The notes under the pieces are model-generated. The model worked only from the letters and a program-made list of their open reading frames with translations. It was not told the DNA's origin and searched no databases. This document shows positions 1-13,192 of a stretch of 64,000 nucleotides of DNA, in pieces. How positions within the stretch are numbered: position 1 is the stretch's first letter; every line of letters starts with the position of its first letter. A program made the position numbers and the translations under genes. The stretch spans positions 11,780,001 through 11,844,000 of the forward strand of contig NC_065532.1 of NCBI RefSeq assembly GCF_020184175.1, read 5' to 3'. The DNA is from Aphis gossypii. Its lineage: Eukaryota; Arthropoda; Insecta; Hemiptera; Aphididae.

Positions 1-2090
1 TTTTGCTGTTATAACTTAAAAAAATAATAAAGGTCATAATATTTTACATCACTATAATTCTTTTTTACACTTTATTTTTTAAATTTAAAGGAAAGCAATG
101 AGAGATTAATGTATTGATTTTACAATGATTTGTACTTTTAAAATGTGTATATTTTGTTATGTCTGAAGTCAGTTTTTTCTAGTAAAAATATTTTTCCGAT
201 CATTTGAGGGAAGCCTCAAGTAAAAGATTGGATTTACTTCATACTTTAATAAGGTTCAAGTCAAAAGTCTAAATTTCTTAGTAATTTTTATAACAGTAAA
301 AACATCGGTGATTCCATGACTACGGAATTGTTAAAATTCTGTATACCTATATATAAATATATATAATATATTATATATTATAATAATATAATTATATAAC
401 CAATAATAGGTCTTTATAGGTTTATATAATATATATATATATAACGAAATTAAGTCGACCAATAAATCCAATACTCGTGTTATTTTTAAATTGATTTTAC
501 TGATTACAACATGTTATAGGTACTTTACCTAAAATTTTTTTTTATATATATAAGTACTTACTTTAGTCTAAGAAGATTTTTTTTCCATTTCTAGAAATAA
601 GTAAAAGTGAAGTAATATCTCAAAAACGTTTTCTAGCATTTCAATGAAATATGGGGAAAATGCCATAAAAAACATTCTTCGAATACACTTGAAACATTTG
701 TATACCTAGGAACCGCTTTGTGGTATTCAGCAATAAAAAAAGATACAAATACATTGCAATTTGAGTCTTGGATAGTAGCTATACGTACAATATTGTTACA
801 CTAAATAAAACTGAACAATTATTTATTATTTATGAAATTATAAATGTATTATCATTTAAAACGTGAGTGGCAATAAACATTATTATTGTTATTATTATAA
901 AAAATATTCGAATATTATATTATATATATATATACACACATATTATTAATATATTTTTTTGCCATTTTACTCGTAGTACTTTAAATATATTTTTAAATAT
1001 AGTTGGATATAATTCGTTTTTTTTAGATTATTTCATTGACATTTCGGATATAACATAATTAATTTCAAAAAAATTATGTTAATAATCTCAAATTATTTCT
1101 GGAATGATTAAAACTGTTAAACTTAATAAAACTATTATTAAAGAAATTTGCTTTGTATACAATACATTTTTATTGAAAAATGTAATGATAGAATGTTACA
1201 CGAGAGAAAAGTTTAAATTATTATAATATGAAAGTGAAATGTGATATATATATAATAATATATAATATACATATAGATAGAATATAGATACGTGAAAGAA
1301 CGCATTTATGTTGTATCAATTCATCAAAAAGTGGAACGAAAATAAAAACGTTTAGGGTATCGAATGAATACATAATGAAAGTCTCTAGAGCAATTACTAT
1401 AAAGTCAATTATAAACAGGATTGATTTAAGATTGCGTAGGTATATGTGTAGCGGGAAAGTAGTTTGCAACAGTTAATTGATTATGGATATGGTTTTCTTT
1501 GCTTTTTATCTTTTACCTTTTATTAGAAATAATATAATAAAGGAAAAAGTTGTATTAAGAAATTTATTTTAAGTGGTGGTATGAACATGAAATGATTTGA
1601 ACTTTGAACTGACAGTTTTATTACGTGTATGATAGGTATGATACTACAGTATAAAAATAGGTACTTATAGGAATAAAAAACAATATAATAATATAAAAGT
1701 TTTTTTTTTTAAACTGTTTTATTTCATATTAGATACAAATAAATACTTACGGTTTTTCTACAAAATATTATGTGATTATTAATTAATATATAAATATAAT
1801 TATAAATTATATTTTATGAATTCTGTACAGAATTAATGTTAAAATTAAAAATAAACATATCAAATATTTGAATATCTATTTTAGAAAACAATAATTAGTA
1901 TAGGCGGTACTAATTACGTATATTTACATATACATATGAAAATTGACAAATGGAATTTGTTGTTTATTGTTACAGTAAATATTTTAATTTTTGGATCATT
2001 ATTTTAATATTTTTTAGTACCTACTATTTATAACTACACGGTTTTGCGAAATAATTGATAAATACCGATACGTCACATTATATGTTTCAG
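1..2090. other. AT-rich non-coding stretch upstream of the sclerostin-like gene
   Basis: No credible coding region is visible. The stretch is AT-rich, with a TA-dominated low-complexity block near 340-445 and poly-T runs. The unseen first exon of the downstream + strand gene, which must supply the initiating Met, lies here or left of the window; I could not single out a donor with the right phase. Short open frames at 867-1058 and 1221-1469 are low-complexity and look accidental. Confidence 0.5.
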
Positions 2091-5000
2091 CATAATTAAA
2101 TTGTGGATCGTTGTGGTTTCCTGTTTTGCTGTCGGTAACTGTACCGGCGAGAGTAGAAAGATCGACGAAGTGCAGTATAAAAATCACCGGACGTCGTCTT
2201 TCGGAAATGATACGTCACAGAACCACGCCATGCTGCATAAGACGTATCCTGTGTATCCAGCACAGGTTTATGCCAATCTTTCGAACGTAAGGGATTTTGA
2301 GGCGGTCAAACTCCATACAGAACAGCAGCAGATGTCGAAGACTACGGAAACGCCGTCGGACGTGGTGCGAATGTTCTTTACCGCGACGACTGCGGGCAAA
2401 AAGAAACCCCTGCAGGATGCTACCGGTAGCACGACTCCTGTTCCTGGTCTGGCAGCTCCGACTACAGGTTCTATTTTCAGGACCGCCGCACCGTCCACAT
2501 ATATTGTGACCGCTAAGAACGTTGTGTCAACTGACACCAAAGACCTGTATCATAAGTCACCAATTTATTCGGGATCTCAATCCGAGGCTGAAGTCAAGTA
2601 CGCTACTTCATCGGTGGACTTCCGAGGAGTGCCATCGGTCAATGAAAACGAATCAAGAACCAAAACAAAATTTAATGGCTCAAAAATTAGACGGGTCTTG
2701 AAACCACAAAATCTGGCGATGCAGTCATCACTTCCCTACACCTCCACTACAACCCCGCAAATGTCACCGTCGTTCACCAGTAACCATCGAAATTTCACCT
2801 CGTTCGCGGGTAGTACCAAGGTGAACGCGATGTCGGTAACATCATCAAAACCGTTCGCGACCGTGCTGGTACCCAAACATGTCTTGGATGACGGAGTCTT
2901 TCATCAGCAAGAAGACTCATTCCGTCCAATTGTGCCTCCGGTATTTACGCCATACAAATCACCCAGCGTCGGCGTCGACACGAATAGTATCGTAGAGAAT
3001 AGACGGGTGTCGGACATCGTAGCCGGTAACAATAACCAACCACTTGCTAACCGAGCCACCGCCGCGACGACTGTACCTAAGTTAAAAAATTATGGGCATA
3101 CGAAACCACTCGCGTACAAGGTAGAAGAATACGTACCAGGTGATGCACAGCCGTCCGTCGTCCCCAACCACGGCTATGGTAACGAACAGGACAGGTCAGA
3201 TCGCTATTCCGTGATAACCGATAAACGTGACATAGAAAAGTCACACAATCGGGAACATCATTCTGCTTCATCGTATTATGAAAATGCACCAAGACACAAT
3301 GGTCCACCAAAAAAAGTAGAAGCTTTAAAATACGGATTCGTTGAATCAGAGGCGGAACCACTTAAAAGTGACAACGGTCCAAAGCAAACTCGTGAATTCT
3401 ATCAGGCAACTGAGTGGCCAGCTCGAATTAAATACGAATATTTCGACGGGAGATCACCGACGCTATCGTCTGGATTGGTTCACACACAAGGATCGATATC
3501 GGAACCTCCATCCAAGGAGCACTTTAATGCCTCACCCGCCAGTTTATCGCCTCCGAACTACCCCCAAACGGAATCCCCGGAATTCGTAATGGGTGACCTG
3601 AACCCCAAGGACGTGTTGAAATCACTCCTACGAGACATCCTTAAGTCCAAGCAACAGGCCGAGATCAAGCCAAAGTCGCCCACCACTATGGATGAAATCC
3701 TCGACTCGTATATTAGTTCCAACCAACAAAACGCAGATTACTCGTCGCAGGACAGTTTTGATATTACACAATCAGGTGAGTCTGAACGTCTGGTGTATAA
3801 TAATCATATATAGTATATATATTATATATACCTAATAAATGGTAATTATTTAATAAGTACGTTATTTAAATTATATTATAATATATGAAAATGATACTGC
3901 GCGGGGAAAATGTAATTATTTATTCAAATTTAGGAAAAATACGATGACTATATTATTGTTATACATCTTTACACATAAGTAGTACCTATGGATTTATATT
4001 AATTTTCGGTAGGTAGGGAATCATTTTTAGTTAGCCTGTATTGCATATTTGATGCAAAAAAGTTTAGTATAAAGTTTTCAAACAATACAAACAATAATAT
4101 TTTAAGGAAAATACTTTCTATGAAAAAAGAGATCATTCAAAAGTTGAAAAAAATATTAAGAACATTTTTTTTCTAATGTGTCAATTTATAAATATGTTTT
4201 TGAACATTAGGTTTGGTTATAAAAGCATAAAGTATTTAAGTACGTATTTAATATTCTTCTATGTATGACTGTATATTGTTAAATACCTATTTACAAAAAT
4301 CAATTAGGTACAATTTATTTATTTTTTACGTAACTTCGTTACTACATCAGTACGTCATACGTTTAATTATTACAACAGTGTTTTTTTATAATCAAAGTAA
4401 AACGCTAAGTATATAAAGTATATACCTACCTACCTAAAAATATTAGTGGCATTATGCTTACCACATTCGAGACGGAACACAATAATAGAAAAATAAGTTG
4501 AGGACGAATCACGCGCTGAGCGCGTCACAGTATTTTATTCATTGAAGACGGATCACGCGTTAAGCGCGTGATGACTTTAAGACATCGATATTAAATTTAA
4601 TTTTTATCTTACACTTTTCGTATTTCGGTAGTATCGATAGTGCAATAATGATCAACATCGATAATTAAAATGTATAAATGGTCAGCTTCGCGTAGAGCAC
4701 TGATTTTAATTAATTTTAATTGCGTTTTGTCTATACAAAAATAATTTCTATTGACTTCTAATTTTGTTTTTAATAATTTGGATATTTCTCGTGAATTATA
4801 TCGCACTCTTGTTATGCTGGTCAACTCTTTTTTTTTTATGTTAAAAACAGTACATTTTGATAAAATAATTATATAAATAGGATAAATTACTATTATTTGA
4901 TGTATATTTAATAATATTAAATAATAACTGTTAAGTTAATAGGTTTTTTGTTTTTCAAAATCGGTTAAATATCAACGTATTTGAAAAAAGTTGAAAACGC

Positions 5001-8000
5001 CCCGTCCACTATAAATAATGACCCCCAAAATCCATAGTCCATAACAGTAATATAGGCATTACGCGTTATACGCGTGATCCGTCTCGAATGTGTTACAAAG
5101 TATAATACACATATTATAATACCTACACAAGTTAAAAAACAGTATAATAAAAAAAATACATGTAAAAATTCCTTATATTTTAATAGTATACATATTTTAT
5201 TGTAATCACTTACTGTGGCTGCCAGTAACCACTTTCCTCGAACCAGTCTTGACCTAACTGGACATAGCCAAAAAAACGACATTTTTGTACGGTTTTTTAA
5301 TCGTATTTGGTAATAAAGTAGGTAGTTTGACAACTAGGAAATGTATTTACTTTGTATTTGAAATCAATTTACATAAAAAAAAAAATGCAAAAACATATTA
5401 TTATCATTAAATAATTGTTAGATCGTGTGATAAAAACATTTAATTGTGTGAATATTTATTACAATGTATTACATGCAAATTTTGCAGCATAATTCGGTGA
5501 CGTATTACAAAATAAAAAAAAATAACTGTACAGTAGTAAAACCTTGATTAATCGTTTTAAACAGAATCAAGATAGTGACGATTAAAAGAAAAATATCATA
5601 ATCTTATATTTATAACAATAATTATCATAGGTACCAAAATTGATTAATAATTTTAATATTAAACGTATAAATGTATATAATATGTATTATGATGATAAAA
5701 TAAAATAATTTGAAAAAATTACTCATTTTAGTTTGCTTTGGTATATGAATTAAGATTTTTTTTTATACAAATAAGTTTTTTATTTTTGTTAAAGTATTTC
5801 CATAATACGCGCTTGCAATATTCTATTTACAATTCACGATACTATTATGACGGTGGGTCGTGGGTGACGTATAAAATATGTTGACGGATAATCGAGGTTT
5901 TACTGTTGTATAATATGTATATTGTATAGTAGATACTATTATAGCATTGGTTTACTTCAACAGATCATTTATATATTTAACGATTTCATTTTTATTGGCA
6001 CATTTAGTTTAATCCGTATAAAAATGCAATTATATACTGCACTGTTTTTCTATATAATTAAATGCAGTCTAAAGGAAATTATCAATAATTCAAATTTACC
6101 TTTTTTTATAACGGGAGATAATTGAGTGAGGAGGGTAATTTATTACATTGAAGCCTTTATATGGTGGCACTTATGATATATCCGAGCCTGTGTGTTATTA
6201 ATTATAGCCTAATAGGCTTCATAGATACTTATCTAAAAAGTACCTATATCTATCTACAAAATCTAATTCTATGCTTACAATTTGAACACAATTTCTTCAC
6301 CATGACATTTGTTTTTTTTAATAAGATGGCACCAGAATTCTTGTGCTTTACTAGTGTATAACATGATACAGATTAAAATCATAAACATTTCAAAGTTTTC
6401 TAATGTCTATTCCAAAATTAAACCGGATTTTTAGACGCACCGCTATTGAAAACAATATTGTAGTGTTCTTAACGTTTTTGTTTCGTAGAAACTGGTTCAC
6501 CTAGTTATTTTTAAACATTTGATACATATGTAAAATAAAAGCACAATCTTATTATTTTAGAAATTTCAGAATCTAACTTAACCTGCAGCAATATCTACAT
6601 ATCGTATCAGGTTCCAGTGTAGTTTTTCTTAGGTTAGGTCATAGATGATCAATTACAATTTCATCTGCTTATACTAGTTATACTCAACTCGATTTTTCAT
6701 GTTTATTTATTATTTTATGTAAGTACATTTATATGTTTTATTTCATACTTTTTTTTTTACTAGATGTAGTATATTATAATCTACAAAATAAAAATATTAA
6801 TATTAATTATTAATATTAACTTATCTCTGCTGCAGGATCTCTTCTGTATTTACGACCTTTCTCATATATCGCCGTTTTCAATTATTTATTATTATTTTTT
6901 ATGCATTGAGAGAAAGTGTCGGATAGCAGTTTACAAAAGTTGCCTAAATAACTAGGTACCTACCTGAATGGATCTTGTTTTTTTCAATTACTAAATCTCT
7001 CAGAAAATAAAAAAAATATTTTGTGACTCATGATATTTTTATTTTCTGTAAGTTATTTTATCATATATTTCCGATACATAAACTGTTTGTACGCGATCAG
7101 GGCAATTCGTTGGGAAATCAAAACATCCCTATACCTCCCTTTCCTCCATGTTCACTTACATAAAATACACAGCTCCTACATAATGACGGAGAACAATAAA
7201 AATAATAACATAACATAATGTATTATAGACTTATAATCATAGAAAAGAGATTAAAATACCTAAATAATACCTATTATACTTGGTATACTTTAATCAAAAA
7301 ATGATCATAAATGTAGTTTTTATTGCAGCCACAGTGGTCAGTGGTACTTATATAATAATATAATATAAAAGCATGTAGGTAAATTTTTATTATATGCACC
7401 TTTACAATACACTAACCAAGTATAAACGGTAGTAATCAGGGATTGGATTTTTGATAGCGATCGCATATTACCATTGGTATTATAAGAAAAAGCCAAAGAT
7501 ATTTTATAACAAAATTAAAATTTTATTTTATTTTCATTTGTATATTATATACATTATACATTTTCTTGTCAATTTAGTCAATTTTTAACGTCTTGATTCG
7601 CACTTTTTAACCTCTATTTCAGTTTTATTATTTTTTTAACCTTCACTACAAACATTTTATTTTTAATATTACGTATATTATTACCTCCGAAGTCCAAAGA
7701 TTTATCATATGTTTTCAACATTTTTCATATTAATTTAAGTTAACACTCACATTCAATATTAATTGTAGTAGATTATTTTTTAAATTATTTAATGATTTGT
7801 TTTCCATATTTTTTTCCATAATTATTGCTTTCAAATTTAATATCACATATTATACATATCACGAGTGAACCACTTGTTGCTTATTTTTTACTTAAATTAT
7901 GTAGAAAATTCTGTTTACTTATAATTAATTAGTTGTTATATTTTATAAAAATAAAATAATGATATAGCATAGTTGCATAATTTAAAATTCAGTTTCTATA

Positions 8001-11000
8001 ATACAGGTTCAACAATTTATAGATACAGTTAAACCGTTTATAACAACATTTAATATCCGTTAGAATAAATAAATTATCGAATACTAAGATACTATAATCA
8101 TTCATAATATTAATTACACAATTCCAATAAAACTATTTTAAAGGTAGTGAATTACAATTAGCTAATAGTTAAAATCATTTTATATTAAAAAGTGGATATT
8201 TAACAAAAAAAAAACCTATAAATAATACTAAAATGAGTAAAATGTGTAATACATTTAACCAATGATAATATTTTCACTTTACTTTATTAATTGTGATCAT
8301 TAAATTTGAAATATTTACAATTAAAATAATATTATGGGATCAATAATGCGTATATTTAAACCGTAACTGTTTTTAATACTTTAGATATTAATCTTATGTT
8401 TATTAGAAATTTTCAATTAATGTGCATCGTATATGAAACATTAGACACAAGAGCACGTCATTAATAAGTACTTATTTTATTTAAAATAGATTGCATCTGG
8501 GTTACTGGCTGACAATTTTTACTTATAAATTAACATGTATTTATTTTTTAGCATTAAATTTCTTCCTGTTATTTATTCTATATTCTATCATTTTAATATA
8601 TTTATAATGCATACTTGATACTTTACCAAATGGTAAGTATACCCATTTCATTTTATAGTTTTATAATACTAATAAAATACACTCGTATGTTGTATCATAC
8701 ATATGGAAAATAATCATATTAAATTAAACCCGACAAACCTGATAATTTTATATTTGAAATCGAGTCATCTGTGTGACTGTTTTAATTTAGATTTAAAAAG
8801 GTTATGGTTTATGCTTTTAACAAAGAAGGAGTGACAACTCAAAATAATAAATCAATGGAACTGAAATGTAATATACCTATATAAGTTCTGCATGCAGGGT
8901 AGAGCATTATTTCAATACATTTTAATTTATGCTATCATTAAAATACAATTTTATTTGAATACATTTTTTGTAGTTACTTGAATAAAAATGTATTTGAATT
9001 AATTTTTAAATAAAACTAATGAAGTAAAACCAATATTTTTTATATTCAAACACATGTTTATTCGATTTATTATTTAGATAAAAAATTCCTCAACTCTGTA
9101 TGCAAATCGTGAAAGGTTGGTTATAGGAAAATGATATTTGAATAAAAGTAAAGACTTATAAGCTATAAACTTAAGTTCTGTACTAATAAAATGTTATTAC
9201 ATTTCATACGAATGTATGATTAGTACCTACTTGAAAGTTATTTTTTAAATATTCGTTATACGTGATGGCAAAGGCCCATTAAATATAAATTTACTTATAC
9301 CTATTCATTGTTATATATTTATAATTAAAAGTAGGTATAGTTAAGTATAACTATAATAACCATCATCGTCTGACGTCTGCTGATTCACAGTCTGAGAATT
9401 TATATAATGTTTTATTTAGTCAATCACATTGCTACAACTATTATTACTTTTATATAGGTACCATTTATAATCTACTCAAATTAGTTTATTTTTTACCCAA
9501 CCTACATTTCATGGAAAATTATTTTATTTACTCCGATAACAATTCGTATTTTAATTATTTTAATAAAATAAGTAATAAATATTTTATTTGTCTATTGGTA
9601 CAAATCATACACAAAAAAAATCCATTACAAATTAATAATAAAATAACATTTAATTCATTTTTAATAACGTTTCTCATAACATTCTAATACATAAAATATA
9701 TTAAAGTATATTGGCCACTTAAATATGCATGTATATTCATCATTATTCAATCGTTTATCAATAGAAATATTGAGAGAAAAAAAATAAGATATCGCTCATA
9801 ATAAGCTCACAAAAACTTGTCTAATTTTCTCTAAAAATATAGGTTTTTAAAATATTCAAATGGACCTTTTTTTTAGGATATTGAGCAATCACATAGATAC
9901 TAAAATAATAATATTAATATTTAAAACAAGTATAAGAACGCTCTTTTGTATTATATTAATTATTTCATCGCTTTTGGACAGCGTTTTTCTTATAAAACCT
10001 CTGAGTAGGTATACTGTATAATATAATTACAATATTCTGGTACACATTTTATAATAATAATTTATTTACAGAAAAAAATTCGATTTACATTAAATATTTT
10101 CATTATGATTTCTTTGTTTTTAAAAATACTTGGTTTTTTTAATTATAGATAGCCGGCAGTTTGTTTTAGCACTGACAAATATATACCACCGTGACCAAAC
10201 ACAAAATAGTTTTAATAAAATATTAACTAAGAATATATTTAACGGTGCTTAATAACCATGATTTTTAGGTGAACGACCTAAAATTAAATTATCTAATTAT
10301 TTATGCCCATTGCCCACAGGGATTTTGTGATTCCTGTGAAAAGTGGTAAATCTGTAATTAATTTATAAAACATGAAACAAATCTACAGTGTACCTAACGT
10401 CGTTATTAACGATATTATGTTAGTATTGCCGACTAAATTTAAATCTATTAAAACCTTGAACAGTGGTGGTCATGGCCACAATATCTATATGCCTATCTAT
10501 TATATCTATATATTTTAGTTAAAAACTATATAGTTAGCTTACCACCTTACAGGTTTGACTGTTTATAATTCGAACGGAATTTATCAACATGACAAAAAGT
10601 ATGTACCTATTATCGCAAGTATCACAAATATGTATTATAGTTTCACTGCAGGTGAGAAAGCAATTATTTATTGATTTATTACTCGTGCCTCGATTTCTCA
10701 TTTCTACGTTTGATTTAGTTGTACCTACTCCAGCTGTGTAGGAATCGTTTAAGGAATCCTAAATATATTTCTTAAAAATATGAAGATCGATTATGACGTG
10801 TTGCGAAACAAAGAATGGTATTTTAGTTTTTTTCACTGTATAATATTAATAATATAATAAATTATATTAGGTATCTACCTATGCGAAATTAGAAAACAGA
10901 TTACTTAAATATAGATCCATACTCATATTATATGTTGTATAATACAGGAATTAAAAATGCAATGGTCAGTAACTTAGGTATAAATTATTTATGGAGGGGT

Positions 11001-12767
11001 TTGTCTTTCAATTATGTGTAATAGCTAAGCTGCTTAATTGCTGTACATACCAAACGTTTTTTTGTAAAAATATATCAGTTAGCTAAAATAGAGTGGTATT
11101 CGTTAAAATTCATATAATTATGTATTTTTTTATTTAATTAAAAATGATTTTTATTATTACCACTTATTTATTTACTAATTGGTATTTTAGTAAATGGAGG
11201 GAGGGTTAACTCTTACCTAAGCCACTAGCAATGGTGCTCATTACTCATAATAAACACGCATTATTGAAAATGTTTAATAATTTCACTATAATACACTTAT
11301 CTGACATTATTCGCGACTCGCGACTTATGGAAGATTAATTAAGATAAGATTCAATTACAATAAAAAGCGGTTTCATAGCGTCTAAACGAAAACTAGATCG
11401 TCCGATCGTTCCATATAATATATAAAAATATTATAATAATACGTATAATTATATTTAATTATTAATAAATAATAACTAATATAACCATTACAGAATTGAT
11501 TTTTCTAATAATACTGGTGTAATTTTCAGACATGAACTGTAACTTGCGGTCATCCAAGTACATTACCGACGGACAATGTGTATCAACTAAACGCGTGGTA
11601 GAATCTGTGTGCGCCGACCGCTGTCTCGTTTCAGCCAGTTCTTTGAGTCAGAGACATCGATCTTCTATGCTCGACAACCAACAGGTATATACACAGGCGT
11701 AGACTTTAGATATGAATACCTATATAATAGGTGTATACGTTATGGACAAAGACGTAAATTAAGGAATTATGAATTCTATAAAATCGAAGTGTAAATGAAA
11801 GAATTCATATGTTTTTGTGGTTCTTATTGTTTAAGGACCGAGGACTTTAAAAATCGTTCGTCATAACTCATAAGGTTGAATACTTACAAAATCGTTTGTA
11901 AAATGTTCAACTTCGTTTGGTGGTGATAATAGAGTAATAGAAGTAAAAAAAAAAAAAATTATCTAGATTTTAATTTTTAATTTGTTAATGTAAACAATCA
12001 GTAGACGATATTGGTTTTAATGATTTACGTTATTACCTTAATATTATATCGTTGACGGTAGCATATTTTGATACATATGTTTTTTCGTAAGTTAAAAATT
12101 ATTTTGTAGAACTTGTAAAAAGGAAACACGTAAATGTAACTATACCTATATTACAATTCTTATTAGGTTCCTATCTATACTTACTAAGTGTGAAACAGTG
12201 AATATACTTCAATTTTCATTTTTGGACTATTTCTAGTGCCTAGTAAATTTTAGTTATTCTAGTTAGTACTCCAGGGGGTAACTTGAAATTTTTTCATTTT
12301 TTTCCATAGACGTTGGTAAACAATTTTATGCTCGGTCGAAACCTTATAAAAATGCGATGTAATAAAATGTATTTAAAAAATAACCTGACGCAACTTATTT
12401 CCATATACCTAAACGTCCGAAGGTCGTAATATCGACAAAAATCGTCCCAAGTCAAAACGTTCAACTTCAATAGCTTAAGCTAGAAAATGTAATGTACCTA
12501 TAATGTACCAAATTATTATATGATATTATTTTTTTATTTACAAAACAGGTGGAAGCCCTGCAATGCTCCGACGGTGACGTGAAAATGGTTCGTGTCCAGC
12601 TCAAGTGCCGAGACGGTAACATGTTCAACCACGTCATAAAAGTAGTGAGCTCTTGCCGCTGCAAATTGCACCCGAAACAACCGTTGATGAGGAGCAACTC
12701 GCCGAGCAGTCCGCGAGCAGCCACCATCAACCCGGACATCATGGCTATTGCCGCCGGACAATTCTAA
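2091..12767 (+). CDS. Sclerostin/SOSTDC1-like secreted cystine-knot protein (5' end missing)
   Basis: Three coding exons: 2091-3775, 11530-11684 and 12549-12767 (stop TAA). Junctions are consensus: tttcag before 2091, CAG/GTGAGT after 3775, ttttcag before 11530, CAG/GTATAT after 11684, acag before 12549; phases agree. The first visible residues (IIKLWIVVVSCFAVGNC) resemble the hydrophobic core of a signal peptide, so an upstream exon must carry the Met; TTG at 2101 is not a start. About 685 residues are visible. Exon 2091-3775 encodes about 560 residues rich in Ser, Thr, Pro and Asn, ending near a predicted helix (KDVLKSLLRDILKS). The last two exons encode the cystine knot, with CNLRSSKYITDGQC, CADRC, a lone C, another C and a final CRC, spaced as in sclerostin and Wise. 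In vertebrates these proteins antagonise BMP and Wnt-LRP signalling outside the cell; that role here is inference. Oddities: the long N-terminal part, and Asp in place of the usual Gly in CxGxC. Confidence 0.8.
3776..11529 (+). other. Large intron of the sclerostin-like gene
   Basis: A 7.75-kb intron bounded by GTGAGT and TTTTCAG. It is AT-rich and contains one recognisable TIR element (4462-5092). Otherwise only poly-A/T runs and short accidental open frames are visible; no tRNA, exon or nested gene was recognised. Confidence 0.7.
4462..5092. mobile_element. TIR DNA transposon remnant/MITE, about 630 bp
   Basis: The ends are inverted: CACATTCGAGACGGA at 4462-4476 and its exact reverse complement ending at 5092. 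The element is flanked by TTAC at 4458-4461 and again at 5093-5096, a 4-bp target duplication. Just inside the left end are GC-rich palindromes of the form CACGCG...CGCGTG (about 4511-4571), with a related one near 5061-5076 inside the right end, giving subterminal inverted repeats. No transposase is visible, so it is non-autonomous. The superfamily is not assigned. Confidence 0.75.
11685..12548 (+). other. Intron 3 of the sclerostin-like gene
   Basis: Phase-0 intron between GTATAT and ACAG. AT-rich; no feature recognised inside. Confidence 0.7.
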
Positions 12768-13010
12768 TAGCCACGACCGTTCGAATATTATAATTTATTG
12801 TTAATTGATATTATTTATATATTATTATACAAACCAACATAATGTCGTCACAAATCTATCACCGTACACTTTGTATACTTACTGCAGTTCAGTCGGTCTC
12901 AAAGAATGTATTTATTTATATAAGTCTAGTCTTAAGTGTAATGATAATAATGTATGTACACCGTCCGTCATTGTTGTTGTTGTATTATTTATTTATTTAT
13001 TTATTTATTC

Positions 13011-13016
13011 AATAAA
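13011..13016 (+). promoter_or_regulatory. Poly(A) signal of the sclerostin-like gene
   Basis: AATAAA 244 bases after the stop codon, following a TTTA-repeat stretch. It is the clearest cleavage signal before the opposing COPA 3' end. Confidence 0.6.
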
Positions 13017-13054
13017 ATACTTTTCGTAAGTAATAATATATATATATATACACA

Positions 13055-13060
13055 TTTATT
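13055..13060 (-). promoter_or_regulatory. Poly(A) signal of COPA
   Basis: AATAAA on the minus strand (TTTATT on plus), about 135 bases past the COPA stop. It lies only about 40 bases from the opposing AATAAA at 13011, so the two mRNAs should end within a few tens of bases of each other. Confidence 0.55.
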
Positions 13061-13192
13061 TGGGTTAAATAATATATCGAACATAATATAATTATAATAA
13101 TATATGCCTAAACGTAATAAACAAAATAGAAAAATAAAACGCAAGTAGAACAATGATTAGCGAATCTCAAAACAAAAATAATTTCACATTAT

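Noticed and set aside
2101..3813. Single-exon 570-residue gene starting at 2101
   Set aside because: 2101 is TTG, an acceptor lies at 2090, and a perfect donor at 3776 joins in phase to the cystine-knot exons; the last residues of the open frame are intron read-through.
4965..5333. 122-residue minus-strand frame with hydrophobic stretches
   Set aside because: It straddles the edge of the TIR element and AT-rich intron; no family resemblance or splice support.
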